Positions 21,833 through 33,422 are shown, counted from the stretch's first letter. The stretch: 64,000 nucleotides of DNA from Chaetomium olivaceum (GCA_039881045.1 JAYWVB010000032.1:248001-312000), one strand, 5' to 3'. The notes: generated by a model from the sequence alone, not told the origin. Program-made: numbers and translations.

Positions 21833-24455
21833 TCATGCATCGAATGACCATTTTCGCTCCATATCACCACTTTTGATTGCTTTCGTTACCTTGTCAAGCG
21901 AAAATCTAGGGCAGAGCTCCTCGATTCGCTGAATGACACGCAAGTGTTCAGCAGCGCTAGTTTCGCCGCCAAGCTCGTGCAACTTGCGCGCGATGAAGTC
22001 GACTATCACCTTTCGGCTGCAAAAGAGAGACTTCTGTGACTTTGGACGCCAAGCAGAGCCCCAAGCAGCTTCAAGCGACTCTATTGAAGGCATGCCAGCT
22101 CTTCCGTGCCTCCACAGGCGCCATAAATCCGAGACAGTTTTCACATCGAGTGGAAACTTGAACTGTGGTGCCTGTGGTTTGGCCGACACTGGTAACGCCG
22201 GCGGGGATGTAGTTGAGGCCTGGGCCATAGCATCCTGCTCTCCTATACTAGTAGAAGATGCTGGGGGAGCAGTAGCAGTAGCGGCGGCAGGCGACGTTGA
22301 CAGTGCCTGTACCGCTGCCGGCATCATTACGCGGCCGGCCGCCATCGGCCGGCCGCGCTTCGGCATCTCGATTTGTTGCGAGATAGTACTCCGCCCAGGG
22401 CTGATCCTGATGATATAGGAGACTTTGGAGAGCTCCTCTACCTTCTTCGACAACTCCTTGACCTGGTTTGCTAGGTCAACAAACGCTCTCTCAGTCCACA
22501 AGTTCGAGGCTGTTTGTTGACTCGACAAACTGCGCAGTTTCTCTGCAACAGCGGGGATAGCTCGGTCAACGGTAGCTACATATGTATCCTCTTCGGCTAT
22601 GCGGCAGGCGTCCTCTGTCTGCAGCGCAAACGCTGCAAACTCTTGACTGCAAAATACAGGGTCGCTAAAGATAGGGTGTTCGGGGTAGTGCTTCTGAAGG
22701 AAGACGGCATCTTGCAAAAACACTACCCGCAGCCACTCCAAAAGCTCGAGGAACGCGCCAGCCGCCTTGTTGGGTTCAACCGCCGAAGAAGCACTATCGT
22801 GGGCTTCTTTCCACTGGTCGAGAGCCGGCCAAATGCGCCTGCAAAGGGCCGCCGAAGGCTTGACGGTATCGCGTGGTAGAAAATAGGAGCCAGCCCAGTC
22901 AGGGTCAAAATCGGCTGTCGACCTCATAAACTCAAAGGGCAGGGATGTAAGGTAACAGCCTATCATCTGGTCGCCGCTGTTCCACCTACCAGCACGCCGT
23001 ATCTATATATACCTAGTATAAGCATCTATATATATATATATGAAGGCGGCAAGGTGACAATAGATAGCTTCAAGACTTACTTGTCCTTCTGGGACCCCGT
23101 CCATATCGGCATTTTGCGCTGCTGCAACGCGAGGAGCATGTGAAAGTTTCGAGGTTTTGATGCCGCAAGCTTGATACAACCTCGCTGTCCAGTTGTTTGC
23201 GGTCTGCGGAGAAAGCTGCTGTTGCGGCTGCTTAGGGGACCGTGGCAGGACTTTGACATCGTACCAGTCCTCGCTACGCGCGAACGTAGGAAACGCCTCA
23301 ATGCCCTCGGCTTGCCACCGCCAAAAGAAATAGCACGCCAGGGCGCCAACTAGACAACTGCGGACATCGCGGTGCCGCAATGCAGCGCCGTACTCTATCC
23401 TGCCATGCTGATTCGTTTTTCCCTGGTTCATGACAATGACCAGCGCATATGTTGGGAACTCGGCAGATTTCTGACCCTCATTCGGGAGCTCCAGGCGGAA
23501 GCAGTCAGGCAGTTCCATCGGCCGCCGGTTGCTCTGCCGGAGGAGCATATGGTTACCGAGAAGGAAGTCAACTTGCGTCCGGAGAAGGCATGAGACGTTG
23601 CCAACGGTCTGCCAAGCCGCGGCGTGGTGTTGTGGAATCTGCGCCTTGGAGTAGGAATCCTTAATCGTCCCCTCGAGGCGGTCGGTATATTCGCGGCGTT
23701 TACGGGCCCAGACGACAGCAAGAATGCTCTTCTTCAAGGCCTTGAGAGCAATCCCTTGAGGCCTCGGCGCCGGATTGACGTTCCGGCTCTTCTGTTCCTC
23801 GTACAATCTCTGGATAGCCGCAATATAGAGGCGTATAGAGTTGTAGGCAAGCTGGAGCTCTGGCTCGGCGAATAGGCCTTCGTCGTCGCCATCCTCCTCC
23901 TTCTCCTCAAGCTTCGTCGCCGGTACCGGAGACTCGGCAACAAAGACAGTATCGTCTGCATCAAAGGTTCAGCAATTTCAACGCAGAGAGGAAACAACAG
24001 GCCGGCTGAAGGAAGGGGCTACCTTCGGCAAGACGCCGCCTCTTCGACGCGGAAGCCCGCTTACCGGCAGCTCCAGATGCCGCACCGCGCTTCCTTTGCC
24101 GTTGAAGCCGGCCCCCCTTTTGGGGGGCACGGCTGACAACCTCCATCTTCATAAAGAGGAGCAGCTTGCCCTCGTCTACCAGATCGCCGGGGAGAGGCTG
24201 CCCTGACGGCCACGTCGACTGCCTGGCCGTCCAGTCTTCCGGAATCGGTGGCCAATTGATAGCACACCAGCTCTGGGAGCGGCATCAGTACGTACTGTAC
24301 TTTTTGGATCTCAGGGCAAACCCTCGTGCCTTCCATTCATCTTGTTTGGGCCTGTAAGCCCTGACAGTATTCTTCGGCGCGGTTCCAGCGAGGTTCAAGA
24401 GATAATAGTCCATCGCCTCGCGTACGCGAGGATCCTCGATTGCAGTCGACTCCAT
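21833..24455 (-). mobile_element. Crypton-type tyrosine-recombinase transposon (coding part)
   Basis: The interval spans the recombinase gene. Cryptons are fungal DNA transposons that encode a single tyrosine recombinase with a GCR1_C-type DNA-binding domain, make no terminal inverted repeats and are bounded by only very short direct repeats. I could not fix the outer ends by eye. The element sits between ordinary single-copy genes (siderophore acyltransferase on one side, calcium uniporter on the other) and has 0.9 and 1.15 kb of non-coding sequence on its flanks, part of which probably belongs to it. Confidence 0.8.
21833..24455 (-). CDS. Crypton tyrosine recombinase (Ndc10-like core + GCR1_C)
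   Basis: Exons 24455-24023, 23955-23081 and 23002-21833 total 2478 bases (826 codons with stop). The N-terminal SAM-like/core-binding region includes DYYLLNLAGTAPKNTVRAYR, LVDEGKLLLFMKMEVV and LQLAYNSIRLYIAAIQRLYE. The catalytic domain shows the R-H-R-Y pattern of the Ndc10/Crypton group: an Arg-rich HMLLRQSNRRPMELPD, GKTNQHGRIEYG, RHRDVRSCLVGALA, the HxxR box HAPR, and the Tyr in GCYLTSLPFEFM. A coiled coil (LANQVKELSKKVEELSK), an AT-hook-like KRGRP and a C-terminal GCR1_C domain (FKFPLDVKTVSDLWRLW onward) follow. An in-frame TGA lies at codon 57 (24285-24287). It vanishes if a weak 51-base intron (24271-24321, GTTTGC...CAGAG, branch-like CTGAT) is spliced. The copy is therefore either intact with a third intron or dead by one stop. 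Confidence 0.85.
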
Positions 24456-25606
24456 GGTAGAAAAACAGTCGGATCAATGATTACTCCACCAGCGGCAAGA
24501 GCGGCGGCAGCAGCAGCAGCAGTGTAGCCAGCAAGCGCAGAGGTGGTGAGGAGGAAGTTGTGTGGGTGGTGGCAAAGGGTCGCGATCGCGGCGCGCTGGA
24601 TTGGATGGATTGGAAGGTCTGGAAGGTCTGACCATACAAAAATATACCACGTGACCTTCAGTTCGACCAGCTTTTTTTGCGGGCCCCACCTCTGTCGTAT
24701 GGGGTTTATCGCTGCAGATTGGAAGGGGAAACGGGAGCGGCTGACCTTCCAATCCGCGGCAATTTTGGCGGGGGGTCAACCCGGACCCACCGGTTTTTGG
24801 CGGAGCTAAAGACCGGTTTTTGGTACCCCGGACCTGTGATACCACAACTCTTCCCATCCCCATCACTCTCGCAATTCCACATCAGAGGCGGCGGCGGTAA
24901 ACGGAGCCTCACATCAGATTCAACAGAACAACGACTCGCCCGGCTTCGTTTCTGCGACGTTGTTAGGTGCGACTGCCGCTTGATTGCGACAAGAAAGATC
25001 AGACTGTAGGCGCTGGAGTCGCATTGAATGTAGTTAAATCGAGGAAACGAAATCACCTAAGCAACAGCGACCGAGTAAAAGAAAAAAGAAAAACCCAAAC
25101 TAATCAAAAGGAAGATGAATACGAATAGGGAAAAACGACGAGAGGAAAAGATGTATTAGTAGTGTCTGTTGCAATTGTCAACGGTACTATTCGCCAAAGA
25201 GAATGTCGAATTAAGAAAAAACTAACAAGGTTCATGCAAGCGTGGGAAGAGTATTGGGTGAGGCCGTTATTTCGAATTCTCTCCGTGCCCATAGTGAAAA
25301 CAACTGAGCCGTAGCCGAAGAAATTTTGGGGAACCATCCGCGTCAACTCGAATCCGGTGGGAGCAACACCGTAGTGGAAAACGGGCTACTGAGGGAACCA
25401 GCTGTAGGGGTGTAGATAGGTACATAGGTTGAAAGGCATGGATTGGGCAGGGCACCGGTCAGGTTAGATATCACGTACTTTGCAAATTAACATAGTGACA
25501 CTTCACTTCGAAGTTTTGTTATTCTTCCGCGTGGTCACCAGCGATCCGACGTGATGCATCCTTTATTAGTCCGTGGTCTACCTACCCCCTGTCAACACGA
25601 CTTTGT
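24456..25606. other. Spacer right of the Crypton
   Basis: Contains a CAG/CGG-rich tract at about 24501-24523, short tandem duplications (GGATTGGAT, GGAAGGTCT) at 24598-24629 and a 12-base direct repeat ACCGGTTTTTGG at 24789-24800 and 24810-24822. No gene is supported; the part near 25.5 kb is the 3' side of the uniporter gene. Confidence 0.5.
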
Positions 25607-27277
25607 TCAGCTCTGGTCACGCGATGACTTTGGCTTCTGCCCCGATTTCGGCTCTGACTCCGGTCCGTCCTTTTTCTTGTTCTTCTCTTGTTCCGTAAAC
25701 TCCTCGTCCTTTTCCTTTTCGGACGACCGGGAATTTTCCTCCGCCTTGTCCCGCTCCTCGCTCAGCACCTCCTTAACGTCATCGCCGAGCTCCTTCGCCT
25801 CGTCCCATTCCACGTCGTACTCGACCGCAATTATCTTGATCTCGCGACGTAGTGCGTTCGCCTCCTGGACCAGCTGTTCCCATTTGTGAGGATCAAACCC
25901 CCGGGCCTCGTAGAGCGCATTCTGACGCCGCGAGACCGTCACATTCATGGCGGCCTTGTAGCTGAGGTCCTTGTTGATGTACAGAAACCATAGGTAGCCT
26001 CCCATGATGGTCGACAATCCTGCGAGATACGTCACCGGCTCGATAAGGTCCCTAGGTAGGTAGCACCCCGTGTGTCAGCATGCCAAGTCCACTCTGCGCT
26101 CCCCCCCCCCTAAACGGGTTTCTGTGAACACACTCACCAGCCGAACTCGGTATGGAACGTCACATAGTACACAACCCCCCACCAGCCGGAGAGAAGCGCA
26201 AAGCCTCCCTTGGCCAGCAGGTTCGCGCTGCGGTGGGCGAGCAGGTCGCACTCGCGCTTGATGCGCGACAGCTCGTCGATGCGGCGGCTCATGCGGCGGA
26301 GCTGGGCGCGCATGTAGTAGGTGCGGTCGTTGAACGAGGGCACGCTGACGCGCATCTCGGCGTTGTACCCCTCGATCTCGACGACGAATTCGCGACCCCG
26401 CGCGGCATCACGAATGAAGTCGCCCATCTCGGTGCTGTTGCTCCACCGCACCCAGTTCTTCTCTGACCCGTCCCGTTTGGGGCCCTCGCGCCCGAGCCCG
26501 GAGTAGGATTCAACGTGGGTCAGGCCTGTGGGCGCTCCTGACTTGTTTTTCTTGTTCTGATCCCGGTCTCTCGCCTCGGATCGTGAGGTCGGCTTGTTAT
26601 CACCGCGCTCGGTGTCTTCGGCGCGGAAGTACACGCTTGGGATCTTCTCCTTCCCGTTTTCCACCACCGGCGGAATTTCGGCTTGGATTAGGCGCTCAAC
26701 GTATGACAGGGGCTGTTGCGGGTGAATAAGCAGTGCCAGGGGCTGGATCGTGTCGTTGGGGGAAATGGATCGCCCATAATCAGGTTTGTTGTTGTTGTCG
26801 TGGTCTTTTTCGATTGTGAAGGGCAACGGGAGGATAAGCTTCAGGAGCCGCGTCGGGGTTGTCAGGAGTTTGCCTGTCAAAGTCGTTCCATGGTCATTAG
26901 CAATGCGTCTGCAAAGTACATAGAGGCTGTCCGCACTAACCCTCTGTTACCGGCGCAAGATCCTCTCCCTTCTTTTCGACCGGTGGGTTGTCTGCTCCTT
27001 CTCGATGCCATGGTCGCTTGACTTGGCTCTGGCGAGCCTTCACTTCTTGTTCCTGTTCGTCCAACAACTTTTGGTCGAGTTTCTTAGCCTTTGCCTCCGG
27101 CTCCGTCTCATCTGGCTTAGCGGTCGAGAGAGTTCTCCACGGCGCTCGTGCGAAGATCCCCGGGCACAACGCGGCAGGCGCAAATCGTGTGTCCGAACGG
27201 CAACAGCTTGTTGGAAACTGCCACTTCGGCGAGCCTTGTATCAGCTGGCGGTGCAGTCGCCAGAGTACGTGGTTCAT
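25607..27277 (-). CDS. Mitochondrial calcium uniporter (MCU) homologue
   Basis: Pore-forming Ca2+ channel of the inner mitochondrial membrane. Exons 27277-26941, 26873-26138 and 26051-25607 total 1518 bases (505 residues); introns are 67 and 86 bases. The start ATG at 27277 is backed by an in-frame upstream TAG. The N-terminus is Arg-rich without acids, as a mitochondrial presequence. The matrix domain follows, then a coiled coil (RRMSRRIDELSRIKRECDLL), TM1 (LLSGWWGVVYYVTFH), the signature loop read as WDLIEP across the second intron, and TM2 (VTYLAGLSTIMGGYLWFLY). The selectivity Asp and Glu are present; the DIME motif reads DLIE. The tail is Lys/Glu-rich. The second intron contains a run of about twelve C, a hotspot for sequencing error. 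Confidence 0.95.
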
Positions 27278-27831
27278 CGCGGCTTTGCTGGCCTACGAGG
27301 TGTTTGTCTTGCGGTCGATGGGCGGAGGGACCTCGGGCTAAATCCTCGGGCATTGATGGAACTCTCGCCAGAGCCCGCATGACGTCAGTGCCGCCAAGGG
27401 CTGACTTGCTTGGGTATCTGCCAAGAGTTGAAGCGCCAGGGGTCTGAGCAACGAGCGTGGGTCCAAGGATGGCCAACGCGATTTGTTGCTGGTGTCAATG
27501 GTATGAGAAGAACATTTTACCAAAGGTTCTCGCCACTGAGGCTAAGAAAGACCACGGCTGTGTGCTTGGTACAGCACTGTAGAGATCACCTATTACACTT
27601 GGACTCAACCTTCGTAGAGGTGACCCTGCGTGGCCCAAATTGTGTCTGTTCGTACAATGATGGGTCGTCAAAAACGCTATTTCAAATCTCTGGTTGCGGT
27701 GTAGGTAGTTTTGTGACGGAACCAAATACATTGATTTTATTCGGGGACTCTATAGATCGTCCTTGTTTGTGTAGTATTACAACTATAAATGTCTCCTGAC
27801 GAGGTACATCAACCCCAGTACAGCCGAAAAA
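27278..27831. other. Promoter of MCU / 3' flank of 2EXR gene
   Basis: Open minus-strand frames continue upstream of the MCU start but are interrupted by the in-frame TAG, so they are not added. No other feature is supported. Confidence 0.5.
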
Positions 27832-29862
27832 TCAATACCCGTCGTCCTCCCCGTCAAACTCCTCCTCCATTAGCCCGTACTGATCGTCCTCATCATCATC
27901 GGAAGTCTCGTTGCCCTCTTCGTCGTCCTGGAAGTCGGCATAATCCCGGGCATCGTAGTCATCGCCCCCCATCTCCTCGATTGCGGAATCCTCATCTTCA
28001 GAGGGGGGGATGGGGTTATTCTCCCGGTGTAGCTGTAACTTCTCGGCGAGGGAAAGTGGTCTCCCGACAGCAGCTCCTCCTTCGGATTCCTCGGATTCCT
28101 CCGAGTCATCTTCCTCCGAGTCATCTTCCTCCTCTGAGCTAGAGGTACCAGACGAGGCATTGTTTTTGCCCCGGACCTCTTCCGTACTGCTGTTGCCCTG
28201 TTCGCCGTTCTCATCATCTTCGTCGTCTTCGTCCTCCGAAATGACAGTTCGAGCTCGGCGATTCGCTCGCATGATTTGGCGTTCGTCTTCTTCATCGTCG
28301 CTTGATAGCACGATCGGATTCCGGCGGTTATTTGTACGCACTCGTTTTCGAGGGCCAGCGTCGTCTGAGTCGTCTTCCGAGTCTGAATCCACAACGCGCG
28401 CTCTAGGGCGTTTTAACCTGGCGGTGCGAACCGCTGGTTGATCCGAGTCAGATTCGTGTGGAGAATTGTACGACCCCCGAAGGGTTTCAGATGAAGACGG
28501 CTCTGGGCTGGAAAATTGAGCCATGTCCCCGTCGTCGTCAGCCGTCAGATCGATCGCTCCATCCTCCATGCCTTCGGGGCGCGGCGAGCTAGACACAAGG
28601 GAGGAATCATCTTCATCTCGCTCGCTTTGGCCACTGTCGTCGCCACCCACTAGCGGTACGATAAGCAGGTCGTCATCCGAGCTCCCACTGTCGTCGTCGT
28701 CGATGATCGAGTCGTCAATTCCCTCGCTTTCATATTCGTCCGGCTCCTCCTCGTCGCTATGCTCGGAATCCGAGCTTTCCCCCGTCGCGCTTTCTAGATC
28801 GCTCTCGGTTTTCAGATCCCCAAGTCGGGACGGGCGAGAATCCCAAAGGAATGGGACCAAAGGCCATACTGGTGCACCGTTGAAGTTTGCCATCTTGGTA
28901 TCCGCGGAGTACCCGACCTTCAGAAGATCATCTATTAACCCTTTAAGGGGGACCTTTGTGTCGTCAACCGCGCCAAGGTTTCCTGTGTCAGGCCAGCAGT
29001 ACACGTGCCGGCCATCCTCGCCGAGACCTGGCTGTTCCTCGAAAGTATCGACAACGTAGCGCTTGGCTAAGTCGGAGAAACACCAACCCAGATGCCGGCG
29101 CTTATGCTCAGATGGGTCGGCGACATAATAAACCGCCTGCAGGTTCTCAAACGCTTTTGCCGGGCCCGGAGCCCGCCGTCCCATGATAAACAAATTCATC
29201 GGGTCGACGGCGAGATGGCGGATGTGCTCCGCAAAGCCCGGGAGCTGGGGCATTGCATCGATGTCCATCACCGTCGAAGAGTACCTGGACCTCAAGTGAA
29301 CAATGTCCCTCTCCGCATTAAACCGGACAACAGCTTTACTCCCGAAGGATAGAGTGTCGGGCAAAACCTTCAGGATCAGTTGACGAGACTCACGATGCAC
29401 GGCCGACATGGCTCGGGCGGGCCTCGTCTGCTGGTCTAGGAAAGGGCCCTCGACTGGTACCGGAAACTTGGACCCATCCCTCCGGTGATGTTGGCTGAGG
29501 TTAAACCATAACACGCGTGGCTTAGCAGCTAGATCTGGGCAGAAAAACTCCCATATGCTGTAGCGGAGTTCGAAAGGGAGGCGTTTGAACTGGGGAAAGA
29601 AGTGGTTGTCCAGTTCGTCGTGGTCTTGGTCGGTGGCGCTGTCGCCAGAGCTTGAGGCATCATCGTCGGAGTCGGCAGCCTCCAGATCGAATAACTCGTT
29701 GGATTCAGATAGCGCCTCGGAAACCGAGGCCAACTCGTCTCCATCATCGACATCAACACCATCATCTTCGTCGTCATTTGAATCATCCTCCAGTTCGGAG
29801 TTATGATCGCTGGATTGCGCAGCCATGTATCCGATGTCGTCTGAGTCTCCCGAGTCCGACAT
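27832..29862 (-). CDS. Acidic 2EXR-domain protein
   Basis: Single exon, 676 residues from ATG 29862 (MSDSGDSDDIGYMAAQSS); an upstream in-frame Met at 29910 is possible. The N-terminal 80 residues are Asp/Glu/Ser-rich. A 2EXR domain follows: FPQFKRLPFELRYSIWEFFC, then a conserved beta-rich region with RDIVHLRSRYSS and HIRHLAVDP. 2EXR is a fungal, F-box-related domain of unknown function, expanded in Sordariomycetes. The C-terminal half is a long disordered acidic tract with Ser-Asp-Glu runs and a few basic clusters (RLKRPRARVVDSDSEDD, PRKRVRTNNRR) that could be nuclear localisation signals next to casein-kinase-2-like sites. A nuclear histone- or chromatin-binding role would be speculative. 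Confidence 0.85.
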   Translation of the reverse strand: MSDSGDSDDIGYMAAQSSDHNSELEDDSNDDEDDGVDVDDGDELASVSEALSESNELFDLEAADSDDDASSSGDSATDQDHDELDNHFFPQFKRLPFELRYSIWEFFCPDLAAKPRVLWFNLSQHHRRDGSKFPVPVEGPFLDQQTRPARAMSAVHRESRQLILKVLPDTLSFGSKAVVRFNAERDIVHLRSRYSSTVMDIDAMPQLPGFAEHIRHLAVDPMNLFIMGRRAPGPAKAFENLQAVYYVADPSEHKRRHLGWCFSDLAKRYVVDTFEEQPGLGEDGRHVYCWPDTGNLGAVDDTKVPLKGLIDDLLKVGYSADTKMANFNGAPVWPLVPFLWDSRPSRLGDLKTESDLESATGESSDSEHSDEEEPDEYESEGIDDSIIDDDDSGSSDDDLLIVPLVGGDDSGQSERDEDDSSLVSSSPRPEGMEDGAIDLTADDDGDMAQFSSPEPSSSETLRGSYNSPHESDSDQPAVRTARLKRPRARVVDSDSEDDSDDAGPRKRVRTNNRRNPIVLSSDDEEDERQIMRANRRARTVISEDEDDEDDENGEQGNSSTEEVRGKNNASSGTSSSEEEDDSEEDDSEESEESEGGAAVGRPLSLAEKLQLHRENNPIPPSEDEDSAIEEMGGDDYDARDYADFQDDEEGNETSDDDEDDQYGLMEEEFDGEDDGY

Positions 29863-30908
29863 AATGGCAGGTGATGAAAAGAGGCGATAACGTTGATGGC
29901 GTGTTGGCAAATATCGCGATTTGTAGAAGTCGTCAGACAGTCAGACGCGTGATTGTCTGAGGCGTGAAGTGCCAAGGTTGAGATTAATTGACTGCCTGCA
30001 GTGGTTGCCCACAAGCGCTGGGGAGTGGAGTCACGCAGACGGAATCAGGTGGGGTTGGTTCCAGGTTGTTCTGCACTCCGAGTCAAAATAATGCAATAAT
30101 GCGGACTCTGTAAAAAAAGATCACACAACATAAAAACTATGTGAATCGAAGGTTAAAGGATACCGATTCTTTACAGAGCGAATAATACTCATGGCCAACC
30201 CAACCAGAAATTATCGGCACCCAACAACCTAATCCCGGTGTGAGTACGGAGGGAAAGTCCGAAGGGCTTTTGACCGCTTCAAGAGAACGCTGGCTTCGAG
30301 ATGCGCTGCTATTGATGAATCACTATTCTTCCTTCCAGTTACTAACCTTGGCAACTAAACCTAAGGCAAAATCTTTCAGTTCACATTCATCACACGGAAG
30401 TCAAAGCCGGAAAATGAGAGCCCGGATGACCAGTCGACGGTGAAAACCTCAAGGGTGTCTGTCCCGGCGGCCATCGGTGAAAACTGCCGGATGCCGGATA
30501 CTGGACTTGGCTAAGTTGGGGATGGTTGGTGGGGCAAGTCGTTTCCCCAGGCACGGACAAGATATCCACGCGGCCTTTCGGTGCCATTTGGGGAGAGGAC
30601 GGTATCATGCGGGGTAGGGTCGCTGGACGAAACCAACGTTGGCGGCGGCCGAGAACCGGAATATACGACGCGGCGGGTGTTTCGGCGGAAAATGTATCCC
30701 CTAGCTCGGCCTCGTCGCTGGCGCAGTATTATAAGATATCAGCTAGGGTGCGGCTCGGACCATGAATACACCAATACAGCCTCCAACCCAGCGGGATATG
30801 AACCACATACGCCCCTTAGTTACTTGCTTCAGACGCCACTTATAATCTCTTTCCCGTCACCGGTCCCAAAATTGTTATTGCCCGTCATCTCGGCACCCAG
30901 CTACCAGA
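29863..30908. promoter_or_regulatory. Divergent intergenic region (2EXR and SDR genes)
   Basis: About 1 kb between two divergently transcribed genes, so it should hold both promoters. I see no strong TATA box; TATTATAAGATATC at about 30727 lies 180 bases before the SDR start. No other feature is supported. Confidence 0.45.
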
Positions 30909-32110
30909 ATGACCTCCCATTCCGAGTTCGGCGAACGTACGTCCGGATCCGAGGTGACCAAGGTATTTGCGGACCAAATTCGGGGAAAAACAAGTCAGTA
31001 AACACTCCATGACCGCCTGGGTTGATATGGCAGTGTTAATTGACCCCCCGTGCTTTAGTCCTAGTGACGGGCGTCAGTCCCAAGGGTATCGGTTCAGCGA
31101 CCGTCTTGAACCTTGCAGCTCAGAACCCTGGCCTTCTGATTCTGGCCTCCCGGACAAAAGCCCGACTTGAAGAAGTCGCAAACCAGATCTCGGTCAAGTA
31201 CCCCAGCGCCCGGATAGAAATTGTCATCTTGGATTTGGGATCGCAAAAGGCGATCCGTCAGGCAGCCGCAGACGTTGCCGCCTTGACCGATAAACTCGAC
31301 ATTCTCATCAACAACGCCGGTATCGTTGTCACGTCCCGCCAGGCAACGCCCGAAGGCATCGAGCAGCAGTTTGGGACCAACCATATCGGCCCATTCTTGT
31401 TTACCAACCTTCTCCTACCCCTATTACGCAAGGCTGCCGAGTCCAGCCCCCCTGGTGCCACTCGCGTCGTGTCTCTTACCAGTGCCGGCCACAGACTCTC
31501 CCCCATCCGCTTCTCCGACTATAACTACGAGGGCAAGCCGGTCCCCCCGAAGAAGACCACGTCAAACCACTCGCAGGCGCTTTCGGCAAGTGTGCCCCTG
31601 ACGGATACAACGGTATTGTCACGTACGCGCAGTCTAAGACGGCAAACATTTTATTCACCGTCTCCCTGCAAAAGCATCTGGCAAGAAACGGCATTGCTGC
31701 CTACGTTCTCCACCCCGGCAGTACGTTGATCCAGTTGACGTTATTTCTCAACAGGGTCGCTAACATAGTTCCCCTAGCCATTGAGACAGACCTCAGCCGG
31801 GATCAAGACGACGAACTCACTGCCCAGTTCTACAAGGTTGCGCCGTATTGGAAGACCGCCGATGAAGGGAGTGCGACGACACTCGTCGCTGCATTAGATC
31901 CGGCTCTGAACGGTAAGTCTTCCATAGGTTTTGCTTCGTGGAACTGTATCTTGCTAATACAAGCTCCCCCATACAGAGACCAAGGGCCTTTACCTTGTCG
32001 ATTGCCAGTTGACCAACCCTGCACCCCATGCCAGTGACCCCGTTGCTGCGGACCGGCTATGGAGTCTGAGCGAAGAGTTGGTTGGCGAAAAGTTTTCTCT
32101 GGGAAGGTAA
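30909..32110 (+). CDS. Short-chain dehydrogenase/reductase, frameshifted
   Basis: NAD(P)-dependent oxidoreductase of the retinol-dehydrogenase/WW-oxidoreductase-like SDR group; substrate unknown. Exons 30909-30993, 31059-31720, 31778-31912 and 31977-32110; introns 65, 57 and 64 bases. The start is MTSHSEFGERTSGSEVTKVF. The first splice creates TILVTGVSPKGIG, the TGxxxGIG cofactor motif. NNAG (ILINNAGIVV), the catalytic Ser in VVSLTSAG, and the YxxxK motif as YAQSK are all visible. The last lies in another frame than the first half: after PVPP the frame slips in a run of six C at 31543-31548, where a seventh C would restore it. Summed length is 1016, one short of 3n. This looks like a homopolymer sequencing error or a recent inactivation. 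Confidence 0.85.
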
Positions 32111-32754
32111 CAAGAATCCTAGTTTTAGCACGGGTTTTTCGGGAAAGTTCTGAACATGATGCCGGTTTTGGGAAGACAACTTGGTCATGAGTCGCAAAAT
32201 GCGCCTAGATAAGAGTATTAGAACATATAGTTGAACCCTGCCCCGTAGTGATACGAGACACATACTAGGGTTTGGAAGACGTAGTGTGTTAGTTTGGTTC
32301 TCCATAGTTTCTGTTACGTCGCAAAGCCCAAAGACGCAGATTACCAGTAGAAGATGCAGCAAGCTTGCGTTACACAACAGAACCATTCCGGTTTTCATTG
32401 CGCCACGCCAGTGTGGATGGTCTTGTATGAGCACTCATGGTCTGTGCAGGTGTGGTGAGGGGCAGGTCTTGCCACCTCATACTGGCGTCATACCGCGTCG
32501 TCGAATATGCCGACTATTCGGGGGACCCGTTTTACGGTTGCCAACGGATATGTCCTCGAAGCTCAAAGACCAAGATCGTCATCTACTAGACGGTTCCTTG
32601 CCACCTCAACTTTGCATAGGAAGCTTGTGATCGAGAAGGTTATTACGTGCCATTAAACTCTGACTGTAAACACAAGAAAGAGACAGCAAGACTTTACTCA
32701 ACCTCCCCAATTAACCAAACCACATCGGGCACTATTGCACGTACAATTTCCATC
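32111..32754. other. Spacer
   Basis: Tandem plus-strand genes flank this region; nothing recognisable is inside it. Confidence 0.5.
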
Positions 32755-33422
32755 ATGGAAGATACAAACGGCAGTCCATCCATCCCGGAACAAGTATACC
32801 ACACAACATTAACGGTAGTCGACTTCCACCACGACACCTCTGGCTCCACGCGAGACACCCACGTCCTCGGCACGCACACCAACCTCCCCGCCGCCAAAGC
32901 CTTCGCGCTCAGCGCCCTGGAAACGCTCGGTTACAACCCGGCCGACTTCGACGAGTACACCACCGCGCCGACTACACCGGCGAAGCAGCCGAAAACTGGC
33001 CGCACCACGACCACGTTATGGTGTACGCGCGGGGCCCCAGGGCAGGCCACGAGCTCCTCGTCGGGTTGGACACCAAGCCCAACACGGAGTCGCTGCCGAC
33101 GGTTGGGGACGAGCACGAGGACCCGAGCAAGAAGCACACGCTGCGTCTGCCCGAGGGCCATGACCGGCTGTACTACGTGCTGCAAAACCGGACCGACTAC
33201 ACGCAGGACAACCGCGCGCCGTACCAGACGGCCGAGATCCAGGGGTGCTATGCGCGGCGCGAGGATGCGGTGGCCGCGGCTAGGCAGGCGCTGCAAGAGG
33301 ATCGTGATGAGTACGCGCAGTATGATGAGCGGAGTGAGGAGCAGGAGGAAGGGTGGCCGTTTGGGGAGGAGGTCATTGTCCACGCTGTGGCGCAGACAGG
33401 GAGAATTACACGGTTGCTGTGA
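32755..33422 (+). CDS. Uncharacterised protein, frameshifted
   Basis: Not recognised. From ATG 32755 (MEDTNGSPSIPEQVYHTTLT) the frame codes a beta-rich opening (TVVDFHHDTSGSTRDTHVLG) and a helix (LPAAKAFALSALETLGY). Near 32966-32970, after EYTTA, coding potential moves to the next frame, continuing NWPHHDHVMVYARGPRAGHE, GHDRLYYVLQNRTDYTQ and an acidic helix, and ends GRITRLL. The length of 668 is one base short of 3n. No signal peptide or membrane segment is seen. The amino-acid composition, with a repeated pattern of substrate-like loops and an acidic tail, suggests a soluble cytosolic protein. Confidence 0.65.

Noticed and set aside
27789..29806. Several Ser-rich plus-strand ORFs opposite the 2EXR gene
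   Set aside because: They are the antisense of an acidic Asp/Glu codon-rich tract, which produces long Ser/Arg frames by chance.
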